A stretch of DNA of 64,000 bases from assembly GCF_014323405.1 (NCBI RefSeq), contig NZ_JACRWE010000005.1, forward strand, positions 1 through 64,000, in the 5' to 3' direction. The stretch comes from Romboutsia faecis (GTDB lineage: Bacteria; Bacillota; Clostridia; Peptostreptococcales; Peptostreptococcaceae). Positions 1 to 8,251 of the stretch are shown in pieces. The position numbers and the translations under genes were made by a program. The number at the start of each line of letters is the position of its first letter. The first letter of the stretch is position 1. The notes beneath the pieces were generated by a model. That model ran no database searches. It was given only the letters and a program-made list of their open reading frames with translations, and had not been told where the DNA came from.

Positions 1-117
1 GATAAGATTTCCCACCGTAAGGGTAAGACCCCAGGAAGACTACCTGGTTGATAGGTCGGAGGTGGAAGTGCAGTAATGTATGTAGCTTACCGATACTAAT
101 AGGTCGAGGACTTGACC
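1..117 (+). rRNA. 23S ribosomal RNA, 3' end (partial)
   Basis: The first 117 bases match the conserved 3' end of bacterial 23S rRNA, including the stretch reading AGGTCGAGGACTTGACC at its end. The gene starts before the window. A 5S gene follows about 85 bases later, so this is the tail of an rRNA operon. No tRNA gene is visible in the 23S-5S spacer or after 5S. Confidence 0.95.
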
Positions 118-201
118 AAACTTAAATGATTAAATCATAAATGATATGCAGTTTTTAGAGTATTAACTCTAACATAACTTAATATAAGTTAATCGAAAGA
201 T

Positions 202-322
<121 letters not shown>

Positions 323-375
323 TCTTTTTTTTATTTTTATTTTATATTATCAATGAATTTATATAAAAAAAGATT

Positions 376-425
376 GCTCTCTATCAACTTTTCTAATAAA
401 GAAAAGTTGATAGAGAGCCTTTTTT
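376..425 (+). terminator. rRNA operon terminator
   Basis: An 18-bp perfect stem (376-393 with 401-418) with a 7-base loop is followed by a T-rich tract. It lies about 50 bases after 5S and is the expected intrinsic terminator of the rRNA operon. Confidence 0.93.
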
Positions 426-526
426 ATTTAAGAATAATAATATTAATTAATAGATATTATTTAAATACAGAGAAGAATTTTATGCTACTATAAAAGTAGA
501 GTTTATTTACTACTGGGGGTACAATA

Positions 527-1468
527 ATGGAGATAGTGCAGAATTTAAAAAAACAAGGAATAAGTGAAAGTTTAATAGAAGATATATTATATTTTAGAAA
601 ATACTACAGCTTAGATAAGAATTTAGAATATAGAGTAACAAAATCTAATACATACTTTTATGGAAAAGACATTTTATCAATGTGCATATCAGCAATATTA
701 GAAGGTGAAAATATTCTTTTATCAGGGCCTAAAGCTACTGGAAAGAATTTATTAGCAGATAATTTATCAGAGATTTTTAATAGACCACAATGGAATACAT
801 CATTTCATATAAATACAGATAGTTCAACATTGATAGGAACAGATACTTTTATAGACAACGAGGTAAAATTAAGAAGAGGATCTGTATATGAGTGCTCTAT
901 TAATGGAGGGTTTGGAGTTTTTGATGAGATAAATATGGCTAAGAATGATGCGATTGTAGTTTTACACTCAGCTTTAGATTATAGAAGAATAATAGATGTA
1001 CCAGGATATGAAAGAATTAATTTACATCCAGCTACAAGATTCATAGGTACTATGAACTATGAATATGCAGGTACAAAAGAATTAAATGAAGCTCTAGTAT
1101 CTAGATTCATGGTAGTAGATATACCAGCAATAGAATATGATAAATTGGATTTAATCTTAAATAATGAATTTCCAGATGCAGATAAAGAAAAATTAAATCA
1201 ATTTGCAGGTATATTTTTGGATTTACAATTGAAATCTCAAAATGGAGAAATATCTACAAAGTCTATAGACTTAAGGGGGTTAATAGCATCTTTAAAAGTT
1301 ATAAAAAGAGGACTAAAACCTATACAAGCAATTAATATGGGTATGACAAGTAAAACCTTTGATATATATGAAAAAGAAATCGTTGGCGATGTTATTAGAA
1401 CAAGGATTCCAGAAAAGTGGAATAGCGAGGATATATTTCCATGTAACCAAGTACATAATTATAAATAA
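527..1468 (+). CDS. MoxR-family AAA+ ATPase (NorQ/CbbQ/CobS-like)
   Basis: This is a cytoplasmic AAA+ ATPase of 313 residues. The P-loop is GPKATGKN at residues 67-74, with Asn where Thr/Ser is usual. Walker B is VFDE near 131-134, the sensor-1 Asn is in GTMNYEY near 177, and an arginine-finger-like ALVSRF sits near 190. MoxR ATPases act as metal-insertion or remodelling chaperones together with a partner carrying a von Willebrand A (VWA) domain. Exactly such a partner follows 20 bases downstream. The ribosome site GGGGG lies 7 bases before the ATG. Family and pairing are clear; the client protein is not known. Its position just upstream of a cobalamin riboswitch and Co/Ni-type transporters hints at metal-cofactor biology, which is inference. 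Confidence 0.85.
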   Translation: MEIVQNLKKQGISESLIEDILYFRKYYSLDKNLEYRVTKSNTYFYGKDILSMCISAILEGENILLSGPKATGKNLLADNLSEIFNRPQWNTSFHINTDSSTLIGTDTFIDNEVKLRRGSVYECSINGGFGVFDEINMAKNDAIVVLHSALDYRRIIDVPGYERINLHPATRFIGTMNYEYAGTKELNEALVSRFMVVDIPAIEYDKLDLILNNEFPDADKEKLNQFAGIFLDLQLKSQNGEISTKSIDLRGLIASLKVIKRGLKPIQAINMGMTSKTFDIYEKEIVGDVIRTRIPEKWNSEDIFPCNQVHNYK

Positions 1469-1488
1469 TTGGCACAATGGGGGATATT

Positions 1489-3264
1489 ATGAAGTGGATA
1501 TATAATGATTATGAATTTGATAATAGGATTAATAATCTAGCATGGACTATTTCTGGAGACTATAGTGAAGATATAGAAGTTTCAGAAAAGGATTATTCAT
1601 CAAAGGAAGTTTCTTTATATTTTGGCATAATAGCAGGCGCTAGAAGAAAATATGTAGATTGGAATATAGTAAAAAAGTATTTGATACATAGGATAAGTAA
1701 AGGTTATGAAAAAGATATAATATTAGATTTAGTACAAATAGTCTTCAATAACTTAGTAGAATCTAAAGTTATTGAAGATAGGCCAGGTATAGAAGAGATA
1801 AGAGTCAAGGCCTATAGAGATATTATTAATAGATTTACTAAAATATATAATGATAATATTTTGCAAAAGATAAAATATGTATTTATATTAGAAGGAATGG
1901 GAAAGCATCCTTCTGTAGATGGATTAAGTCGTAGATTAATCAATGAAATTAAGAATATTAATTTAAATAATGAAATAATAGAGATATTAAAAGATTTAGA
2001 TAGTATATATATGAAATACTTTAATGCTATTGCTAATGATTTAGATAAAAATGAGCGAAGTGATTCGAAAGAATACAAGGAAATAGATATAGATTTTGAC
2101 ACATTTTCTGATTTTATGTATGAAGAATTATATAATGATGAGGATGAGGCATTTATGGAAAATGAAATTGATTTAATATCATCCTCTATGTTAGTAGAAA
2201 GTATAGGCGAAAGTAAGTTATCAGATAGCAGAAATAGATCTAATAGGGTTATCTATATAGATGAAGAAACTGCTAGTAAAATTTATGAAAAGATAGAGTA
2301 CTATTATGGGAAATCATATCTAAGTAAAAGTGAAATTAAAAAAGTAGAAACTAAAAACTGTAGAAATGTTCATGAAGGTTGCAGAGTACATTTTACTGAA
2401 GGTGTTTTAAGATCAGAATGTAAAAATGTATTTCAATTAAAGTATGTAACTAGGCATAAAGAAAATAATTTAAAGAAATATAGAGAAAAGATAAAAACTT
2501 ATAAAAGAAATATTAATAAATTAACAGAAAATATATCTAGAATACTAATTGAAGAAAGTATAAATGATAGAGTTTATTCTGATTGTGGCACTATAGATGC
2601 AAATAGAGCATGGAGAGTTGGAAGAAGTAGTAATAATAAAATATTTTATAAAGATATAGAAAATGAAAAAGGAAGGTATGTAATAGATATACTTTTAGAT
2701 TCAAGTGGTTCACAAAGTAGGAATCAATATAGAGTTGCAATACAAGCATATATAATAGCCAGTGCATTAACTATGGCTAAAATACCAAATAGGGTGACTG
2801 GATTCTCTAGTTTCTTAGATTATACTATATTAAAAAGATTTAGAGATTATAAGGATCCTGTGAGCGTAAATGAAAATATATTTGAATATTTTTGTACAGG
2901 TAACAATAGAGATGGGTTAGCTATAAAGTGTATATGTGACGGCCTAATAGAAAGAGAAGAAGAAAATAAAGTTTTAATTGTTTTGAGTGATGGAAAGCCT
3001 AATGATGTAAAGATAGGTGCAGAAAAAGAGAGAAGTATAAGAGGAGAATCTACATATAAAGGAAAAATAGCGATAAAAGATACAGCTAATGAAGTAAGGC
3101 TAGCTAGACAAAAAGGAATTTTAGTGCTTGGGGTATTTACAGGAAAAGAAAATGAACTTATTGCTGAAAAAATGATTTATGGAAAAGATTTTATATATAC
3201 TAAAAATATAGAGAGATTCTCAGATATTGTTTCTATGTATTTAAAGAAAATAATTAGGAATTAA
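1489..3264 (+). CDS. VWA-domain protein (NorD/CobT-like), partner of the MoxR ATPase
   Basis: About 591 residues. The C-terminal ~190 residues form a VWA domain with a full metal-ion-dependent adhesion site: DSSGS (first Asp near residue 404), a TGNNRDG loop, and LSDGKPND. The last motif is typical of NorD and CobT-type partners of MoxR ATPases. The N-terminal two thirds are charged and helical with an acidic stretch around residues 200-235, as in CobT/NorD. I chose the ATG at 1489 because GGGGG lies 5 bases before it; an in-frame ATG at 1477 lacks a ribosome site. It is probably co-transcribed with the MoxR gene. No CobN or nitric oxide reductase genes are in the window, so neither role can be assigned. 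Confidence 0.82.
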   Translation: MKWIYNDYEFDNRINNLAWTISGDYSEDIEVSEKDYSSKEVSLYFGIIAGARRKYVDWNIVKKYLIHRISKGYEKDIILDLVQIVFNNLVESKVIEDRPGIEEIRVKAYRDIINRFTKIYNDNILQKIKYVFILEGMGKHPSVDGLSRRLINEIKNINLNNEIIEILKDLDSIYMKYFNAIANDLDKNERSDSKEYKEIDIDFDTFSDFMYEELYNDEDEAFMENEIDLISSSMLVESIGESKLSDSRNRSNRVIYIDEETASKIYEKIEYYYGKSYLSKSEIKKVETKNCRNVHEGCRVHFTEGVLRSECKNVFQLKYVTRHKENNLKKYREKIKTYKRNINKLTENISRILIEESINDRVYSDCGTIDANRAWRVGRSSNNKIFYKDIENEKGRYVIDILLDSSGSQSRNQYRVAIQAYIIASALTMAKIPNRVTGFSSFLDYTILKRFRDYKDPVSVNENIFEYFCTGNNRDGLAIKCICDGLIEREEENKVLIVLSDGKPNDVKIGAEKERSIRGESTYKGKIAIKDTANEVRLARQKGILVLGVFTGKENELIAEKMIYGKDFIYTKNIERFSDIVSMYLKKIIRN

Positions 3265-3351
3265 TGTACGTATAAAATGATAGAAAAAAGAAGGAATATA
3301 AAATAGTATATAGAAATACATTATTAGTAAGAAAAATTAAATACAAATATT

Positions 3352-3510
3352 GATGGGTTCTAGAATTTAGATTAATAGGGAAAGAGGTGCGATTCCTCTA
3401 CAGCCCCCGTTACTGTAATGTGGACGAAACTTTTAAAATACCACTGTGATAACTAAACTCACGGGAAGGAAAAGGAGTAGGATGAAGCTAAGTCAGGATA
3501 CCTGCCTATC
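3352..3510 (+). promoter_or_regulatory. Cobalamin (AdoCbl-type) riboswitch
   Basis: The region has the hallmarks of a B12 riboswitch. The B12 box AAGTCAGGATACCTGCC lies at about 3490-3506. The core segments GTGCGATTCCTCTACAGCCC, TACTGTAATG, CCACTG and CGGGAAGG occur in the usual order, and the outer P1 helix is formed by GATGGG (3352-3357) with CCTATC (3505-3510). It sits in the 384-base gap between the VWA gene and cbiQ, in the correct orientation to control cbiQ-cbiO. By family knowledge it lowers downstream expression when cobalamin is abundant. Confidence 0.93.
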
Positions 3511-3546
3511 ATATATTTAAATAACTTTTTCGGGGAGGAAAAGATT

Positions 3547-3651
3547 ATGATAAGTCACGTATTTAGTGACTATATTGTGAAATTAATGCCTAACCAATTA
3601 GTTAGGCTATTTTTATACTATAATCAAAACAGAAAGAAGAAATTAATATGA
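3547..3651 (+). CDS. Possible 34-codon leader ORF between B12 riboswitch and cbiQ
   Basis: A 34-codon ORF starts at an ATG 8 bases after a strong GGGGAGG and ends in a TGA that overlaps the cbiQ start (ATGA). The peptide begins MISHVFSDY and ends NRKKKLI. It matches no family I know and does not look like the start of CbiM or CbiN. It lies where cbiM-cbiN would be expected. It may be a leader peptide giving translational coupling to cbiQ, a remnant that kept an old ribosome site, or chance. Its codons run through the hairpin at 3588-3607. Confidence 0.45.
   Translation: MISHVFSDYIVKLMPNQLVRLFLYYNQNRKKKLI
3588..3614 (+). terminator. Putative expression-platform hairpin of the B12 riboswitch
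   Basis: A 7-bp stem, GCCTAAC paired with GTTAGGC, with a 6-base loop, is followed by a T-rich stretch (TATTTTTATA). It lies 78 bases after the riboswitch core and 33 bases before cbiQ, where an attenuator would be expected. It is short, and the short ORF described here runs through it, so it might act only when that ORF is untranslated. Confidence 0.55.
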
Positions 3652-4346
3652 TAGTAATAGATAAATATGCTTATTCAAATAGTTTAAGAAATAAAAATCT
3701 GAATGTAAAGTTTGCAATAGGGTTAGTTTTTTTAGCTGCTTCTATGCTAATAAAAAATTTAATATTTTTATCACTTATTATTTTATTAATGAGCATAATC
3801 ATAGTATCTATAGCTAATATAGATATACACGATTACATTAAACTACTTAAGATACCAATGATATTTCTGCTTATGAGTATAGCGATGACGATAATAAATA
3901 TATCTAATGATTCAACCTTACTAATAAAAAGTTTTAGTATAGGTCAAAGGTATATAGGTTTTTCAAATGAGTCTATAAATACATCAATACACATATTATT
4001 TAGATCAATGTCGTGTTTAACATGTGTATACTTTATTATGTTAACAATACCATTTAGTCAATTATTAATAATATTTAAGAAATTACATGTTCCAAGTATT
4101 ATATTAGAATTATCTATGCTAATCTATAGATTTATATTTATATTTATGGAAGAGTTAGCAGATATACGTAAGTCTCAAGAATTAAGATTTGGATATATTA
4201 ATTTAAAAACATCTTATAAATCCTTTGGACTGTTAGGTAATTTATTGTATAAAAGAATGATGATTAGATATGAAGAAATGTGTATATCGTTAGATGTTAA
4301 ACTATATGATGACACATTCCATATAGTAGGAGATCAATATGTTTAA
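3648..4346 (+). CDS. cbiQ: Energy-coupling (ECF) transporter transmembrane protein, CbiQ/EcfT family
   Basis: 232 residues, hydrophobic, with several membrane helices (about 22-60, 69-86 and 108-131). It is the transmembrane coupling subunit of an ECF importer, joining the ATPase to a substrate-binding S component. The cytoplasmic ELRFGY near 180 resembles the first Arg-containing coupling motif of CbiQ/EcfT; the second motif is poorly conserved (CISLDVKLY near 210). It overlaps the ATPase gene by 8 bases and lies behind a cobalamin riboswitch. The usual cobalt S components CbiM and CbiN are not next to it, so the substrate (cobalt, or a corrin via a distant S component) is inferred only from the riboswitch. 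Confidence 0.82.
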   Translation: MIVIDKYAYSNSLRNKNLNVKFAIGLVFLAASMLIKNLIFLSLIILLMSIIIVSIANIDIHDYIKLLKIPMIFLLMSIAMTIINISNDSTLLIKSFSIGQRYIGFSNESINTSIHILFRSMSCLTCVYFIMLTIPFSQLLIIFKKLHVPSIILELSMLIYRFIFIFMEELADIRKSQELRFGYINLKTSYKSFGLLGNLLYKRMMIRYEEMCISLDVKLYDDTFHIVGDQYV

Positions 4347-5157
4347 AATAAATAATCTTACATATCAATATGAAAAAGAAAAACTAGCTTTATCAAATAT
4401 AAATATGGATTTTAGCAAAGGTGATATAGTAGGTGTAATAGGAACTAATGGCTCTGGAAAATCGACTTTATTTATGAATATGATGGGTATTTTAAAGCCG
4501 AGCGTAGGTAGTATACTATTTAATAATGAGCCTATAAAATATAATAAAAGAAATCTATATGAGTTAAGAAAAGAAGTTGGGATTGTTTTTCAAGATCCAG
4601 AAAAGCAAATATTTTATTCTATGGTATATGATGATATAGCATTTGCTTTAAGAAATATAGGTATAGAAGAAAATGTTATTAAAAAAAGAATTATGAATGC
4701 TTTAGAAGCAGTCAATGGATTAGAATTTATTGATATGCCTGTACACTTTTTAAGTTACGGACAAAAGAAAAGGGTAGCTATAGCCTCAGTTATAGCTATG
4801 GAAAATAAAATGATTTTACTAGATGAACCAACTGCAGGCTTAGATCCAGTCAGTACTAGAGCTATAGTTGAAATTATAAATAATTTAAAAGGTAAAGGTG
4901 TAAAAATTGTTATTTCTAGCCATGACATGAATTTGATATATGAAATATGTGATTATATATATGTTTTAGATCAAGGTGAAATAATTAATGAAGGTAGCAC
5001 TGATGTAGTTTTTAATGATGAAGAAAAAATATTAAAAGCAGGATTAGAATTACCTTGGTTAGTAAAACTTCATATAAACCTAGATTTACCATTGTTCAAA
5101 ACTGAAGAGGACTTATATGATTTTTGGCATAATTCAAAGAATATAGTAAATCGTTAA
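4339..5157 (+). CDS. cbiO: ECF transporter ATP-binding protein, CbiO/EcfA family
   Basis: 272 residues. ABC ATPase with Walker A GTNGSGKS at 35-42, Q-loop VFQDPEKQ near 83-90, signature LSYGQ at 138-142 (Tyr in place of the usual first Gly), Walker B ILLDEP near 160 and the switch His in SSHDMN. The VFQDPEKQIFY segment is typical of cobalt/ECF ATPases. The start codon lies inside the end of cbiQ, so the two are translationally coupled. It powers import through CbiQ. A terminator follows, making riboswitch-cbiQ-cbiO one unit. Confidence 0.9.
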   Translation: MFKINNLTYQYEKEKLALSNINMDFSKGDIVGVIGTNGSGKSTLFMNMMGILKPSVGSILFNNEPIKYNKRNLYELRKEVGIVFQDPEKQIFYSMVYDDIAFALRNIGIEENVIKKRIMNALEAVNGLEFIDMPVHFLSYGQKKRVAIASVIAMENKMILLDEPTAGLDPVSTRAIVEIINNLKGKGVKIVISSHDMNLIYEICDYIYVLDQGEIINEGSTDVVFNDEEKILKAGLELPWLVKLHINLDLPLFKTEEDLYDFWHNSKNIVNR

Positions 5158-5225
5158 ATTAGCCCTCAACCTATTTTAATATAGATTGAATAAATAAATA
5201 ACCCTTAACCTATTTAATTTAGGTA

Positions 5226-5260
5226 CCCTAAAATTTCTCCAAAATTTTAGGGATATTTTT
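5226..5260 (+). terminator. Terminator after cbiO
   Basis: An 11-bp perfect stem (5226-5236 with 5242-5252), loop CTCCA, followed by ATATTTTT. It separates the riboswitch unit from the following lipoprotein gene. Confidence 0.88.
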
Positions 5261-5263
5261 GTG

Positions 5264-5292
5264 TTTACAACTGTATATACAGCTGATACAAT
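5264..5292 (+). promoter_or_regulatory. Promoter with operator-like palindrome before the BMP gene
   Basis: A sigma-A type promoter is readable: -35 TTTACA (5264-5269), 17-base spacer, -10 TACAAT (5287-5292). A perfect 12-base palindrome, CTGTATATACAG (5271-5282), fills the spacer, a position where a bound repressor would block RNA polymerase. The core resembles operators of GntR/HutC-type regulators, but no such regulator gene is nearby. Confidence 0.65.
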
Positions 5293-5331
5293 TAATGTGT
5301 ATATTTAAAATACTTAAGGGGGAAGTTTATC

Positions 5332-6351
5332 GTGAATAAAAAAATAAAGTCAATTTTTGTAACTGGCCTAAGTCTAATAATTATTTTAGGGTTAGTAGGA
5401 TGTAGTTCATCAAAAGATGATGATATGCAAGATGTAGAAAATAAAGAGAAATTTGAAATAGGAGTAGTTTTAGGAGAAGGCGGAGCAAATGACCAAAGTT
5501 TTAATCAATCATCATTAGAAGGATTTAATAAGGCTAAAGAAAAACTAGGTGTTACAGGAAGTTATCTAGAATCAAATCAACAAGCTGATTATAAACCTAA
5601 CATAGAGAACTTTGTAGATAAAGAGGTTGATTTAATAATAGGGGTAGGTTATACAACTGCAGCGTCGATGTTAGAAGCAGCAGAGCTACATAAAGACATG
5701 AAATTTGTTATGATAGATCATAATTATGAAGAAGAAGATAAAGAAATTCCTGATAATATGGCATGTGTTACTTTTGATGAAAGGGAAGTATCTTATTTAG
5801 TTGGACTAATAGCTAGCAAAATGACAGAAAGTAATAAAGTCGGATTTATAGGTGGAATGAAAGATCCTAATATAACTAGATTTGAAGAAGGTTTTGAATT
5901 AGGTGTAAAAGCAGGCAAAGAAGGTGTAACATTATCATCTCAATATGCAAACTCTTATGATGATGCTAGCTTAGGAAAATCTATAGCTAATCAAATGTAT
6001 TTAAAGGGTGTAGATGTTATATTCTCAGCTGCTGGAAATGTGGGCACAGGAGCAATAGAAGCAGCTAAGGAGCAAGATAAACTGGCAATAGGTGTAGATA
6101 TGGACCAAAATAGTTTAGCGCCTAAGAATGTAATAACTTCAGCTATGAAGAGAGTGGATATAGGAGTATATGATATAATAGAAAAAGCTTCAAAAGGTGA
6201 ATTTGAAGGTGGACAAGTTACAGTTTATGGGTTAAAAGAAGGTGGAGTAGGCATAGCACCTACTACAAGTAAAAATGTTTCAAAAGATGTATTAGATTTT
6301 GTCGAAGCTGAAAGTCAAAAGATAATTAATGGAGAGATAACTTTAAAATAG
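5332..6351 (+). CDS. BMP-family basic membrane lipoprotein (nucleoside-type substrate-binding protein)
   Basis: 339 residues, GTG start behind GGGGGAAG. A lipoprotein signal ends in LVGC with the acceptor Cys at residue 24. The mature part has the BMP/PnrA pattern: GGANDQSFNQSS near the start, IGVGYTTA, FIGG, SQYANSYDDASLGKS, IFSAAGNVGTGAIEA and GVDMDQNS. Family members bind purine nucleosides for an ABC importer. It is monocistronic, with its own promoter and a terminator downstream. Two paralogues lie at 60720 and 61942 beside an ABC ATPase gene; this copy has no permease or ATPase next to it and may share theirs. Confidence 0.9.
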   Translation: MNKKIKSIFVTGLSLIIILGLVGCSSSKDDDMQDVENKEKFEIGVVLGEGGANDQSFNQSSLEGFNKAKEKLGVTGSYLESNQQADYKPNIENFVDKEVDLIIGVGYTTAASMLEAAELHKDMKFVMIDHNYEEEDKEIPDNMACVTFDEREVSYLVGLIASKMTESNKVGFIGGMKDPNITRFEEGFELGVKAGKEGVTLSSQYANSYDDASLGKSIANQMYLKGVDVIFSAAGNVGTGAIEAAKEQDKLAIGVDMDQNSLAPKNVITSAMKRVDIGVYDIIEKASKGEFEGGQVTVYGLKEGGVGIAPTTSKNVSKDVLDFVEAESQKIINGEITLK

Positions 6352-6397
6352 TATAATTAATTGTCGATATTTAAAATAAAATGTACTATAAAAATAT

Positions 6398-6426
6398 TTG
6401 CAATATATAGGATATAGTGTAACAAT
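6398..6426 (+). promoter_or_regulatory. Possible weak promoter for a leader RNA
   Basis: TTGCAA (6398-6403) and AACAAT (6421-6426) are 17 bases apart. The -10 is a poor match. If used, it would start a leader of about 120 bases that ends at the strong hairpin before the importer gene at 6594. Confidence 0.3.
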
Positions 6427-6480
6427 ATAAATATAAAGAATGCTTCTATGAAAGAAGAGAAATATAAATGAGAGCCATGA

Positions 6481-6555
6481 AGGTTTTTATATGTAATATA
6501 TAGCTTTTAATTATCAAACAAAGTTATATAGGATTGCATATAAAAACCTTTTTTT
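6481..6555 (+). terminator. Long hairpin terminator or attenuator before the ABC importer operon
   Basis: A 13-bp perfect outer stem (6481-6493 with 6537-6549) encloses a second stem of about 11 bp (TATATAGCTTT with AAAGTTATATA, one G-U) and is followed by seven T. It may simply end the BMP transcript. It also lies only 39 bases before the next gene, so it could attenuate that operon. No known riboswitch consensus is seen upstream of it. Confidence 0.75.
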
Positions 6556-6593
6556 ATGCTTATTCATAATAAATAAAACTCAGGGGGATAAAT

Positions 6594-8231
6594 ATGATAT
6601 TAAAAAAACTTAAGAAATCAATGTCTTTAATGTTAGCAATATCACTAACAGCAGCAGTTTTAGTAGGATGTTCAAATACTGGTTCAAAAGGTGAGAAATC
6701 TAGTTCGGGTTCTCAAGTGAAAGATGAAAGAAAAGCAAATAATGAGCTAGTAGTTGCAGTAGCAAGTGAACCAGAAGCTGGATTTGATGCTACGACAGGT
6801 GGACATGGATCGATGACAAGAGTATTTTTCAGTTCATTATTTAAAAGGGATAAAGAGCTTGGAATGGAAAATGATTTAGCAACTGAATATAAAGTATCTG
6901 ATGATAAATTAACTTGGACAGTAAAAATAAGAGAAGATGTAAAATTTACTGATGGAGAGCCTTTAACAAGTGAAGATGTTGTTTATACATATGAGACTGC
7001 AAAAGAAAGTGGATCTGAAATAGATCTAACTATGTTAGAAAATATAACTGCTGTAGATAAGTATACAATAGATTTTAAATTAAAAGAGCCACAATCGACA
7101 TTTATGGAGAAGTTAGCCTATTTAGGAATTGTTCCAAAACATGCACATGGAAGTGATTTTTCAGATAATCCAATAGGTTCAGGTCCTTTTAAATTTGTTC
7201 AATGGGATAAAGGACAACAAGTAATAGCTGAGAAAAATAAAGATTACTATGGTGATGAAGCTGAAGTAGATAAGCTTACGATGGTATTTTTAGATACTGA
7301 TGCTGCCTATGCTGCTGTAAAATCTGGAGATGTTGATATGGCATCTATAACAGGGGATTTAGCAGGTGAAAAGGTAGAAGGTACAAAAATAGTTAATTTA
7401 GATACAATAGAAACATTTGGTGTAGAATTTCCTATGCAAAAAAGTGGTGAAAAGGACAAAGATGGGAATCCTATAGGGAATGATGTAACAAGTGATGAAT
7501 CTATAAGAAAAGCACTAAATATAGCAGTAGATAGAGAATCCATAGTAGAAGGTGTACTAGATGGATATGGAACAGTTTCAACTACAGGTCTGGAAAAGAT
7601 GCCATGGTTAAATGAAGAAACTATTATAAAAGAAGATGGAAAAGTTGATGAAGCTAAAGAAATATTAAAAGACGGTGGATGGGAAGATACAAACTCAGAT
7701 GGAACTATAGATAAAGATGGTGTTGAAGCTGAATTCAAATTATTATATACAGATGGTAAATATAGACAAGAGATAGGGTTAGCTTTTGTAGAAGTAGCTA
7801 AAGAATTAGGAATAAAGGTTAACTTAGAAATGAAAACTTGGGACAATATAGTTGATGAAATACATTCTGAAGCAGTTTTATTTGGATTTGGTTCAGGTGA
7901 TCCATCAGAATTATATAACTTATACAGTAGTAAAGCTGCAGGAGGAGGAATTCCTTGGGATAATGCTGGATATTACAAGAATAAAACAGTTGATAGTTAC
8001 ATAGATAAAGCATTTGCAAGTGAAAATGAAGAAGAAGCTTTAGAGTTCTGGAAAAAAGCTCAATGGGATGGAACTACAGGATTTTCCAATAAAGGGGATG
8101 CTACTTATGCTTGGCTTGTAAATGTTAATCATGTTTATATAATGAGCGAAGATTTAGATATAGGAACTCCAGTTGTGCAACCTCATGGAGGAAGAATATT
8201 CGATAACGTGACTGAGTGGAGTTGGAAATAA
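6594..8231 (+). CDS. Extracellular solute-binding lipoprotein, family 5 (peptide/nickel type)
   Basis: 545 residues. The signal peptide ends in VLVGC with lipidated Cys at residue 26. The mature protein follows the SBP_bac_5 fold, with the typical segments VKIREDVKFTDGEPLTSEDVVYT split over residues ~118-140, GSGPFKF, and SIRKALNIAVDRESI. It delivers its ligand to the two permeases and two ATPases that follow. Family members carry oligopeptides, nickel complexes or metallophores. Nickel or cobalt is favoured here because the last ATPase of the operon has a histidine-rich tail, but this is inference. The GGGGGAT ribosome site fits the ATG. Confidence 0.88.
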   Translation: MILKKLKKSMSLMLAISLTAAVLVGCSNTGSKGEKSSSGSQVKDERKANNELVVAVASEPEAGFDATTGGHGSMTRVFFSSLFKRDKELGMENDLATEYKVSDDKLTWTVKIREDVKFTDGEPLTSEDVVYTYETAKESGSEIDLTMLENITAVDKYTIDFKLKEPQSTFMEKLAYLGIVPKHAHGSDFSDNPIGSGPFKFVQWDKGQQVIAEKNKDYYGDEAEVDKLTMVFLDTDAAYAAVKSGDVDMASITGDLAGEKVEGTKIVNLDTIETFGVEFPMQKSGEKDKDGNPIGNDVTSDESIRKALNIAVDRESIVEGVLDGYGTVSTTGLEKMPWLNEETIIKEDGKVDEAKEILKDGGWEDTNSDGTIDKDGVEAEFKLLYTDGKYRQEIGLAFVEVAKELGIKVNLEMKTWDNIVDEIHSEAVLFGFGSGDPSELYNLYSSKAAGGGIPWDNAGYYKNKTVDSYIDKAFASENEEEALEFWKKAQWDGTTGFSNKGDATYAWLVNVNHVYIMSEDLDIGTPVVQPHGGRIFDNVTEWSWK

Positions 8232-8251
8232 ATTAAGTAGGTTATGATAAT

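Noticed and set aside
527..3264. Cobaltochelatase CobS/CobT
   Set aside because: The motifs fit the wider MoxR/VWA group, but the large CobN subunit is absent and anaerobes usually use CbiK-type chelatases, so the specific call was not made.
5271..5282. LexA box (E. coli type) at CTGTATATACAG
   Set aside because: Firmicutes LexA recognises a GAAC-N4-GTTC type site; the likeness to the proteobacterial box is not meaningful here.
6398..6593. NiCo riboswitch or T-box before the importer
   Set aside because: The conserved core sequences of these RNAs (for T-box the GGTGGNACCGCG segment) are absent.
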